DNA of 5,045 bases from Candidatus Onthocola stercoravium (GTDB taxonomy: Bacteria; Bacillota_I; Bacilli_A; RF39; UBA660), in the NCBI GenBank assembly GCA_018711775.1, contig DVHV01000077.1, positions 1-5,045 on the forward strand, given 5' to 3'. A program made the translations under genes and the position numbers. The first letter of the stretch is position 1; the number at the start of each line of letters is the position of its first letter. Shown here one piece after another: positions 1 to 5,045 of this stretch. The notes beneath the pieces were generated by a model, which saw nothing but the letters and a program-made list of their open reading frames with translations, made no database searches and was not told where the DNA came from.

Positions 1-1
1 C

Positions 2-97
2 GGAGTAACACTACCATTTATGTCCTATGGTGGGTCTAGTTTGCTTGTATCGATGATAAGTATTGGTATTATTTTAAATATTAGTAGAAAAACGTAA
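2..97 (+). CDS. FtsW/RodA/SpoVE family (SEDS) peptidoglycan polymerase, C-terminal end only
   Basis: The window opens inside this gene; only the last 31 codons and the TAA stop are present. The peptide contains LPFMSYGGSS, the C-terminal signature of SEDS proteins, the polytopic membrane glycosyltransferases that polymerise lipid II in division (FtsW), elongation (RodA) or sporulation (SpoVE). It is followed by a last hydrophobic helix (LLVSMISIGIILNI) and a short basic tail, SRKT, as expected for the cytoplasmic C-terminus. The form GVTLPF leans towards FtsW/SpoVE, since RodA more often has GIPLPF, but 31 residues do not settle which paralogue it is. I see no GC-rich hairpin terminator after the stop, so readthrough into the next operon is possible. 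A separate promoter starts 40 bp downstream, so a functional link to the following genes is not implied. Confidence 0.9.
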   Translation, partial: GVTLPFMSYGGSSLLVSMISIGIILNISRKT

Positions 98-110
98 AAA
101 ACTTAGTAAA

Positions 111-126
111 TTTTCCCATTTTCCCA
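111..126. repeat. 8-bp tandem direct repeat upstream of the promoter
   Basis: TTTTCCCA occurs twice back to back (111-118 and 119-126), ending 10 bp before the -35 hexamer. The C-run stands out in an otherwise almost pure A/T gap. It could be a regulator half-site pair or chance; nothing else in the window repeats it. Confidence 0.5.
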
Positions 127-136
127 TTGCAAATGT

Positions 137-164
137 TTGAACAATAATAGAATTATGATATAAT
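137..164 (+). promoter_or_regulatory. Sigma-A type promoter with extended -10
   Basis: The -35 box is TTGAAC at 137-142 (4 of 6 to TTGACA, with TTGA intact). The -10 box is a perfect TATAAT at 159-164, with a 16-bp spacer. The bases TGA directly before it (156-158) make the extended -10 motif TGnTATAAT that is frequent in Gram-positive vegetative promoters. Transcription should start near 171, giving a leader of about 85 nt before the ATG at 256. It is the only good promoter seen in front of the three downstream genes, so it probably drives all of them. Confidence 0.75.
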
Positions 165-241
165 TTATTAAAAAGTATGTTATTCAATAAAATATTAACC
201 TAATAAAAGATAAAATAGTAATTTTTTAAAAATGATAGTGT

Positions 242-249
242 AGGTGGTG
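242..249 (+). promoter_or_regulatory. Ribosome binding site that decides the start of the NTase-PHP gene
   Basis: AGGTGGTG lies 6 nt before the ATG at 256 (8 nt from its AGGTGG core) and matches most of the Shine-Dalgarno consensus AGGAGGTG. The open frame extends back to in-frame GTG codons at 244 and 247, directly after an in-frame TAG at 241, but those GTGs fall inside the ribosome binding site and have no such motif of their own. The ATG at 256 is therefore the better start. Confidence 0.8.
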
Positions 250-255
250 AAGAAA

Positions 256-2649
256 ATGCCCGAAAAAAATCAAATGATAAAAAATTATATCACTCAAGTA
301 GCAAGCAAAGTAAACGAACAATATCAAGGCTTAATAAATGATGACAAAATAAATAAGGCAATGGGTATGTTTGCTGATTCTACTGAAGAATACGATGTCA
401 TTGTTCAAAGGATAAATGAACTTGTTAATCAAATGATTCAAAATTATTTAAAAGAACAAGAAAAAAGATTTGACCCAAAACTCGTAAAAGAAAATCATGA
501 AAAGATATATAGTAAATTAGAAGTATTAATAAGAAAGTTAAATGAAAAAGATGTTGATTATCAACTTGCAGGGGCTTTATGTGCTTATATAAAGTATGGG
601 GTTGAATCAGATAGAACACACGATGATATAGACATCAATTTAAATGAATCAGATATGAATAAATTTAAAGAAGCGTGTGAAGAAATGGGTCTTCAATTTC
701 ATGATAAAAGATTGACTACTTCGAGAATTTTAAAAAATGGCATTCCATCTGGTGAACACGAAGTAATTGCAACTCTAGACGGATCAGACTTTCATATTGG
801 AGCGTTTTGCTTTGAAAGAAAGCCAGATGGCACTGTTATAAATAAGGGATATTATCACGATGAAAACGGACAAATATTTAGTAGAAATGATATTATAAGT
901 CCACAACTTGCTAGTGAAATATTTGGTAGAGAACAAGCCATATTTAGAGGGCAAAGATTATTTATTACACCACCAGAATATATTTATAAATTGAAAAGTT
1001 ATACACATAATTCTAAAGATAAGGTTGATCTTTTATTTATGGAAAGTCGAATTGATAGAGATAAATTGGCAAGAATAAATGAACTATCTAAAACATCTCA
1101 TATAGAACACAAAAAAATAAATAATGCAGTTAATTTTACATCATCTCAAAATTTTAATTATCATACTCATACTTATAGGTCTGGTCACAGTGAGTATGTA
1201 AGTGATGAAGAAATTTTAGAAACTGCAAAGCAAATGGGATTTGCTTCATTAGGTTTTAGTGAACATATTCCCAATCCAAATTTAGTATTACCAGATGAAG
1301 ATAACAGAATGTTATTGTCAGAAGTTGATGAATATATTGCTTCTATTAATAAGTTGAAACAAGATAATCCAGATATGACAATATTATTAGGTTTTGAAGC
1401 AGAATTTGATCCTATGAAAGAATCATTTCTAGGAGATATGAGAGAACAAGTTGATTATATGATATTAGGTCAACATTTTGTAACTCGTGGACTCCAAAAT
1501 GTATCAGCAAAAAATAATCCGAATTATCCTATTGAATATGCCAATATGGTTAGTAAAGCAATTGATAGTGGAATCTTTGATATAGTTGCTCATCCAGATT
1601 TCTTTATGCAATTTCGAGATTCAATGCAAGATGAGGAATCCAAAAAACTGTTTGATGAAAATAGTGTTCTTGCCAGTCAAATAATATGTGAAAAAGCAAG
1701 AGATATGGGAATACCTATTGAAATTAATTTATCACCTGCATTAAATAATCAAATTTTATCTGATGGCAATTTAACATACCCACATCCTACTTTTTGGCAA
1801 GTGGCTCAAGAAATAGATGGACTACAAGTTTTAAAAGGTGTTGATGCTCACGATTTAAGTGCATTTAAAAATGTAACACAAACAGAACAACTTATTGGTG
1901 AAATAGAGCAATTGGTAAGTGATAAATTAATTCAAGGAAGTTACAACCCAGTTATAGCAAGACAAAATAATCAAAAATTGCAAGAAGCATATAGAATTCA
2001 TCAAGAAAGTGCCTTAACATTTGAAACACACATAATAAAACAAATAGTTGATGGTAGTCTTACTAATGCAGAAGATAGGCTTGATGCCGAAGGATTAGCA
2101 ATTACTGTGGGAACATCACTTAATGGTATAATGCAAAACTGTGTAAATAATGCGAGCAAAAAAGATCAAGATACAATTGAAGAAATATCTAAAATAGTCG
2201 ATAATCCAGATATATCTAATAAAGAAAAAAAAGGTAAATTTACAAGAAAAAAGATGGCAGTTCAAGAAACAAATCAAGTTTTGGCAAACCAACAAAAAGC
2301 AATAGAAAATGCTAAAGAGCATACTTTAAGTGCAATGAATATTGGATGTGAAACAAAACTTGAATATTCAAGTATAGTTGCTCAAATAACCCAACATAAA
2401 ACAACCAAAAGTGATTCTCAAAAGCAGCAAATTGAGCAACACATAGATAACTTTAGCCAATCAAAAGGTATTATAAGTGAAAAAGGTAAACCATATCAAT
2501 TAACAAGAACTAATTTAAATCAAAATAATGCTGATAATGCCAATAGAGGTTCAGTAAATATTGTTGTTCTTACATTAATCATGTCTTTTATAATTGGATT
2601 TGGAATAGGCATTGGTTATATGATATATAGTTTTGCTATTGGAGGTTAA
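256..2649 (+). CDS. Nucleotidyltransferase-like + PHP phosphoesterase fusion with C-terminal membrane anchor
   Basis: This 797-residue protein is read from ATG 256. Residues 1-95 are helical and charged. Residues ~95-280 resemble Mnt/lincosamide-type nucleotidyltransferases: AGALCAYIKYG, then the acidic motif RTHDDIDI (candidate metal ligands D124 and D126), and later PPEYIYKLKSY with KDKVDLLF, like the TPE..K....KD..D tail of that group. Residues ~300-541 are a PHP domain close to the histidinol-phosphatase (HisK/HisJ) type with every metal motif visible: YHTHT (H303, H305), H311, FSEH (H337), GFEAEF (E381), GQH (H407), AHPDF (H446, D448), IEINLSP (E489) and GVDAH (D530, H532). Both domains therefore look catalytically intact. 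Residues ~545-760 form a helical, Gln/Asn-rich region with a basic patch (KEKKGKFTRKK). Residues ~767-793 are one hydrophobic helix with alternating glycines (GFGIGIG), followed by only a few residues. There is no N-terminal signal peptide, so it is probably a tail-anchored protein with cytoplasmic catalytic domains. HisK-type enzymes are usually about 270 residues and free-standing. No histidine genes are nearby, so histidinol phosphate is an unlikely substrate. The true substrate is unknown. Confidence 0.85.
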   Translation: MPEKNQMIKNYITQVASKVNEQYQGLINDDKINKAMGMFADSTEEYDVIVQRINELVNQMIQNYLKEQEKRFDPKLVKENHEKIYSKLEVLIRKLNEKDVDYQLAGALCAYIKYGVESDRTHDDIDINLNESDMNKFKEACEEMGLQFHDKRLTTSRILKNGIPSGEHEVIATLDGSDFHIGAFCFERKPDGTVINKGYYHDENGQIFSRNDIISPQLASEIFGREQAIFRGQRLFITPPEYIYKLKSYTHNSKDKVDLLFMESRIDRDKLARINELSKTSHIEHKKINNAVNFTSSQNFNYHTHTYRSGHSEYVSDEEILETAKQMGFASLGFSEHIPNPNLVLPDEDNRMLLSEVDEYIASINKLKQDNPDMTILLGFEAEFDPMKESFLGDMREQVDYMILGQHFVTRGLQNVSAKNNPNYPIEYANMVSKAIDSGIFDIVAHPDFFMQFRDSMQDEESKKLFDENSVLASQIICEKARDMGIPIEINLSPALNNQILSDGNLTYPHPTFWQVAQEIDGLQVLKGVDAHDLSAFKNVTQTEQLIGEIEQLVSDKLIQGSYNPVIARQNNQKLQEAYRIHQESALTFETHIIKQIVDGSLTNAEDRLDAEGLAITVGTSLNGIMQNCVNNASKKDQDTIEEISKIVDNPDISNKEKKGKFTRKKMAVQETNQVLANQQKAIENAKEHTLSAMNIGCETKLEYSSIVAQITQHKTTKSDSQKQQIEQHIDNFSQSKGIISEKGKPYQLTRTNLNQNNADNANRGSVNIVVLTLIMSFIIGFGIGIGYMIYSFAIGG
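2641..2645 (+). promoter_or_regulatory. Ribosome binding site embedded in the end of the upstream gene
   Basis: GGAGG is formed by the last two glycine codons (GGA GGT) of the NTase-PHP gene, 6 nt before the ATG at 2652 and just before the TAA stop. Terminating ribosomes cover the site, so translation of the two proteins is likely to be coupled. Confidence 0.85.
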
Positions 2650-2651
2650 AA

Positions 2652-4832
2652 ATGTCTTATGAATCTATTTCAATGGAGCAATTATTAAATATATCTAAAT
2701 TTTTCTCCAACACAACTGTTCAAAGGCTTATATATGGCAAAGAGAATATTGAATCACTTTCGTTAGAAGAGTTAAAAAAAATATGTTTTGAATTATCATC
2801 CAATGTTAAAAATAGAAGTCCATTTCTTTTTTCATCACCATATGTTAAATACTTTAAAGAATATCCACAAGCACTTGAAATTATAAATGAATTTAAAGAG
2901 TTAAACATAACTAATATGAACCAAGTAGAGCTGTTAAATACATTAGCACATTTGTTTCGACTGTATAACTATAAGTTATTATATAATAACTTAGTTGAAA
3001 AATACACCATCTATACTTCTACATTATATGCTACTAAAGATATTTTAAAGTGTATTGATTTTGCAAATAATAATATAAGTTTATTTGATAATAATACTAT
3101 TGATAGATTAAATAACATAAAAAAAGGTATTCAAAACTTTTTAGAGAATATTGAATACATAGATGGTTCGTTTGAATATAAAAATTTAGAAACAATACAA
3201 CAATATGTGAATGAATATAATACTTTTGCTGCTAATGTTTGGAAATCTTATGTTGATGATTCCATTTCTAATAAAGATGAATTTAGATATTTAGTACATG
3301 ATGGAATTATTAAAGGTAAAAAATACTATGGTGGCACTCTTTCGACATCTTTGATATCAAATAATCATTTAACTACTTTTGGTGAAGGATATGGAATTAT
3401 TGTTAAACCTATAATTATAGAATCAGCAGTTCCAAATGATAATGGAACAGACAATTCTGCCACAATTGAAAACACAAATACGAGAAACGGAACACGAGTA
3501 ATATATCTTCCTCAACAAGTAGAACAAGAGACTATAAAAAATCAATGTTATTCAGAAATTGCACTAAATGAACACGAAATTATAGGTGTATTTGCAATTG
3601 ATAATAAGTATAATAATGTTATTAAATATATACAAGCAAGATTATTAGCCAGAAGATTAAAGGTTCCGTTTGTAAAAATAGATAGTAAGACTAAAAGTCA
3701 AAAAGTTAGTAGAAGAATTACTTATAAAGAAATGGAGGGAAAAAAAGATATGAATGTATCATATGAAGAAATGCTAATTAATACTAATGAAAAAATGAAA
3801 GAAATTGAAAGAGAATTTTTAACAATTCATCCTACAATAGTTGATGGAAAGAAAAAAAATTATGCATTTTATAATAATAGTTTTTGTTTTAGAATAGAAG
3901 ATATTCCAGAAGAATATAGGCATTTGTATTCTTCAAGCTCTAATAGTGATGAACCGCTATACTATGAAACTGATAAGGTTAGGAAAACTAACCTTGATGA
4001 TATGAGTAAATTTCCAGATTTTGCGAGTAAAAATGCAGAATATGTAAAGTTGCTTCAAACTAAACGAGAACTTCAATCTCAAATAGAACAAAAAGAAAAA
4101 CAAAAACGTCAAAAACAAATTAAACAAAATGATGATATACGACAAGTTGAAAAGTTATTAAATATTAGAATAAGTCCAACAAAGACTGGATATATTGATT
4201 TCAAAGGTCAAATTCATGTAAGTTCTAAAAATACATCAGAGTTATCAGTTGAAGAAGGACAGATTAAAGCAAAACTTATTGAATTATATAATGAAGATAA
4301 AATAGATTTACGTACGAAAAATGAACTGCAAATAGCAGTTGTAAATCTATATGCTTCAATGAGAAAAAATGCTCCAAAACCACAGCCACAATCAACACGG
4401 GATGATTCAACCTTTGAACAAGGACAAGCACAATCTCAAACTCAACAACAAACTGTTCAGCCTAAAACTGAAGAGCAAGTAGATGAATTTACATCTGAAT
4501 TTAGAAAAAAGTATGGTTATGACACTATGCCAGATGGACAAAAAGTTGAGTTTGATAAAAGATTGGAACAAGAACGAAAAAAACAGCAAATGCAAAGGCA
4601 ACAGAACTCTACTAAAAAAAATGTTGAAAAAAGTGATGCTAGAAAAATATTAGAGGATGAACGTCGAGAATTAAGGCGAAAGCAATTTGAGGAAAGAGCC
4701 AGAGCCATGGGATTGGGCATAGAGCAAATTGCTAATTTATATGATTTGTTTATGGAACAAGAATTAAGTGAAAGGCAAAGGATTGAAATGGAATCTGAGG
4801 AAATCGAGCATCACAATGGAATGGGAATGTAG
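2652..4832 (+). CDS. Large soluble protein of unknown function with an ADP-ribosyltransferase-like motif pattern
   Basis: The protein has 726 residues; the start is fixed by a GGAGG site 6 nt upstream, and the gene begins 2 nt after the previous stop. I do not recognise the family with certainty. Residues 1-200 are mostly helical. Residues ~205-345 look like a compact alpha/beta unit: FRYLVHDG (R212, H216), YYGGTLSTSLI (Ser-Thr-Ser at 231-233), GYGIIVKP, then SEIALNEHEIIGVFAID (E302). The order Arg, Ser-Thr-Ser, Glu recalls the R-S-E class of ADP-ribosyltransferases, but the Arg-to-Ser spacing (19) is short and the usual E-x-E is Y-S-E here, so this is a weak inference. Residues ~370-500 are helical and end in a Lys/Gln-rich coiled coil. 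Residues ~500-570 may be a small domain, ~575-608 are a Gln/Pro-rich linker (PKPQPQ, QSQTQQQ), and ~610-720 are a highly charged helix rich in Glu, Arg, Lys and Gln. There is no signal peptide or membrane segment. The immunity-like gene that follows makes an effector role possible; a structural or scaffold role is the main alternative. Confidence 0.8.
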   Translation: MSYESISMEQLLNISKFFSNTTVQRLIYGKENIESLSLEELKKICFELSSNVKNRSPFLFSSPYVKYFKEYPQALEIINEFKELNITNMNQVELLNTLAHLFRLYNYKLLYNNLVEKYTIYTSTLYATKDILKCIDFANNNISLFDNNTIDRLNNIKKGIQNFLENIEYIDGSFEYKNLETIQQYVNEYNTFAANVWKSYVDDSISNKDEFRYLVHDGIIKGKKYYGGTLSTSLISNNHLTTFGEGYGIIVKPIIIESAVPNDNGTDNSATIENTNTRNGTRVIYLPQQVEQETIKNQCYSEIALNEHEIIGVFAIDNKYNNVIKYIQARLLARRLKVPFVKIDSKTKSQKVSRRITYKEMEGKKDMNVSYEEMLINTNEKMKEIEREFLTIHPTIVDGKKKNYAFYNNSFCFRIEDIPEEYRHLYSSSSNSDEPLYYETDKVRKTNLDDMSKFPDFASKNAEYVKLLQTKRELQSQIEQKEKQKRQKQIKQNDDIRQVEKLLNIRISPTKTGYIDFKGQIHVSSKNTSELSVEEGQIKAKLIELYNEDKIDLRTKNELQIAVVNLYASMRKNAPKPQPQSTRDDSTFEQGQAQSQTQQQTVQPKTEEQVDEFTSEFRKKYGYDTMPDGQKVEFDKRLEQERKKQQMQRQQNSTKKNVEKSDARKILEDERRELRRKQFEERARAMGLGIEQIANLYDLFMEQELSERQRIEMESEEIEHHNGMGM
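2972..2993. repeat. Perfect 22-bp palindrome inside the unknown gene
   Basis: The half-site TAAGTTATTAT is followed at once by its exact reverse complement, with no spacer. It lies within codons 107-114 of the 726-residue protein. It is almost all A/T, which raises the chance of coincidence, but two G/C pairs match at mirrored positions (2975 and 2990). No function can be assigned. Confidence 0.5.
3975..3995 (+). other. Potential intragenic RNA hairpin
   Basis: AAGGTTAG (3975-3982) and CTAACCTT (3988-3995) are exact reverse complements around a GAAAA loop, giving an 8-bp stem that a T-G wobble could extend to 9. It sits near codons 442-448, before the coiled-coil half of the protein. No U-tract follows, so it is not an intrinsic terminator. 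Confidence 0.45.
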
Positions 4833-4833
4833 A

Positions 4834-4839
4834 AAGGAA
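4834..4839 (+). promoter_or_regulatory. Ribosome binding site of the DUF2185-like gene
   Basis: AAGGAA lies 7 nt before the ATG at 4847, within the 14-nt gap after the TAG of the preceding gene. It fixes the start and supports cotranscription with the gene upstream. Confidence 0.75.
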
Positions 4840-4846
4840 ATTTGTT

Positions 4847-5045
4847 ATGGATTTAAATAAAAAATGTTTTATTACAAAGGATGTATTAGTTAATAAGAAA
4901 AAAATAAAATTTATGTATCATGAACAACCAGACAATGAATCTGATAGTGGTTGGAGATTTTTTAGTGGAGACGAAACTCAAGAATATGTTGATGATAGTA
5001 ACAATTTGATTTTTATATCTTTATTAGAAGTGATCCAAAATGTAG
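4847..5045 (+). CDS. DUF2185 / Imm33-like protein, N-terminal 66 residues (truncated by window end)
   Basis: The frame is open from ATG 4847 to the window edge, giving 66 complete codons. The peptide begins MDLNKKCFITKDVL and carries the pattern typical, as I recall it, of DUF2185: a basic stretch (NKKKIKFMYHEQ), then PDNESDSGWRFFSGDE, then EYVDDSNN. The block of Pro-Asp-Asn, Asp-Ser-Gly-Trp-Arg-Phe-Phe-Ser-Gly-Asp-Glu and a following Glu-Tyr is the core of the family. From memory, DUF2185 corresponds to Imm33, one of the immunity families proposed for polymorphic toxin systems; members are small cytoplasmic proteins of about 100-120 residues, many found without an obvious toxin. Lying 14 nt behind the 726-residue protein, this gene probably shares its mRNA and may encode its neutralising partner. 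No signal peptide is seen. The last third of the gene is outside the window. Confidence 0.8.
   Translation, partial: MDLNKKCFITKDVLVNKKKIKFMYHEQPDNESDSGWRFFSGDETQEYVDDSNNLIFISLLEVIQNV

Noticed and set aside
45..72. Promoter-like pair TTGTAT and TATTAT with 16-bp spacing
   Set aside because: It lies inside the coding end of the FtsW/RodA-type gene and is weaker than the promoter at 137-164; AT-rich DNA produces such pairs by chance.
98..120. Terminator for the FtsW/RodA-type gene
   Set aside because: A-runs and T-runs are present, but no GC-containing stem followed by a U-tract could be found.
221..233. Symmetric ATTTTTTAAAAAT in the leader as a hairpin or terminator
   Set aside because: The two halves leave a one-base loop and contain no G/C pair, so no stable hairpin can form.
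244..255. GTG codons at 244 and 247 as the start of the NTase-PHP gene
   Set aside because: They overlap the Shine-Dalgarno sequence AGGTGGTG that serves the ATG at 256 and have no ribosome binding site of their own.
425..619. Open frame on the minus strand opposite the NTase-PHP gene, and similar minus-strand frames near 2116-2322, 2720-2908, 3957-4145, 4407-4601 and 4517-4720
   Set aside because: All are short, lie fully inside well-supported plus-strand genes, have Phe/Leu/Ile-rich products typical of the complement of Lys/Glu-rich coding sequence, and resemble no family I know.
1141..1878. Assignment of the PHP region as a histidine-biosynthesis gene (histidinol phosphatase)
   Set aside because: The motifs fit the HisK/HisJ type, but the domain is embedded in a much larger fusion and no histidine genes are nearby, so family membership does not justify that function.
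1..5045. CRISPR arrays, tRNA or rRNA genes, insertion sequences, integrase or attachment sites
   Set aside because: No regularly spaced repeats, RNA-gene signatures, transposase motifs or terminal inverted repeats were seen.

Overview
This very AT-rich window (about 30% G+C by eye) looks like chromosomal DNA of a low-GC Firmicute or a relative, such as an uncultured gut Clostridia/Bacilli lineage. The signs are good AGGAGG-type ribosome binding sites, a textbook extended -10 sigma-A promoter, standard-code use (Trp is TGG, stops are TAA/TAG) and the end of an FtsW/RodA/SpoVE-family gene at the left edge. The organism assignment is an inference; no taxonomic marker is present.

Layout, all on the + strand: (1) bases 2-97 are the last 31 codons of an FtsW/RodA/SpoVE peptidoglycan polymerase; (2) bases 98-255 are a gap holding an 8-bp tandem repeat, a strong promoter and a leader of about 85 nt; (3) bases 256-2649 encode a 797-residue protein joining a nucleotidyltransferase-like domain, a complete PHP metal-dependent phosphoesterase domain of the histidinol-phosphatase type, a helical tail and one C-terminal membrane segment; (4) bases 2652-4832 encode a 726-residue soluble protein of no family I can name with certainty, with a central segment carrying an Arg / Ser-Thr-Ser / Glu pattern reminiscent of ADP-ribosyltransferases, then a Gln/Pro-rich linker and a charged coiled-coil tail; (5) bases 4847-5045 are the start of a DUF2185-like gene (to my recollection the same family as the Imm33 immunity proteins), cut by the window edge.

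Genes 3-5 look like one operon. There is one clear promoter in front, gaps of 2 and 14 nt, a ribosome binding site for gene 4 lying inside the last codons of gene 3, and no terminator between them. A large protein with a possible effector domain followed directly by an immunity-type gene suggests a toxin/immunity or conflict cassette, with the membrane-anchored nucleotidyltransferase-PHP protein as a possible modifying or de-modifying partner. That reading is a hypothesis. The domain calls for gene 3 and the last gene are well supported; the function of gene 4 is not.
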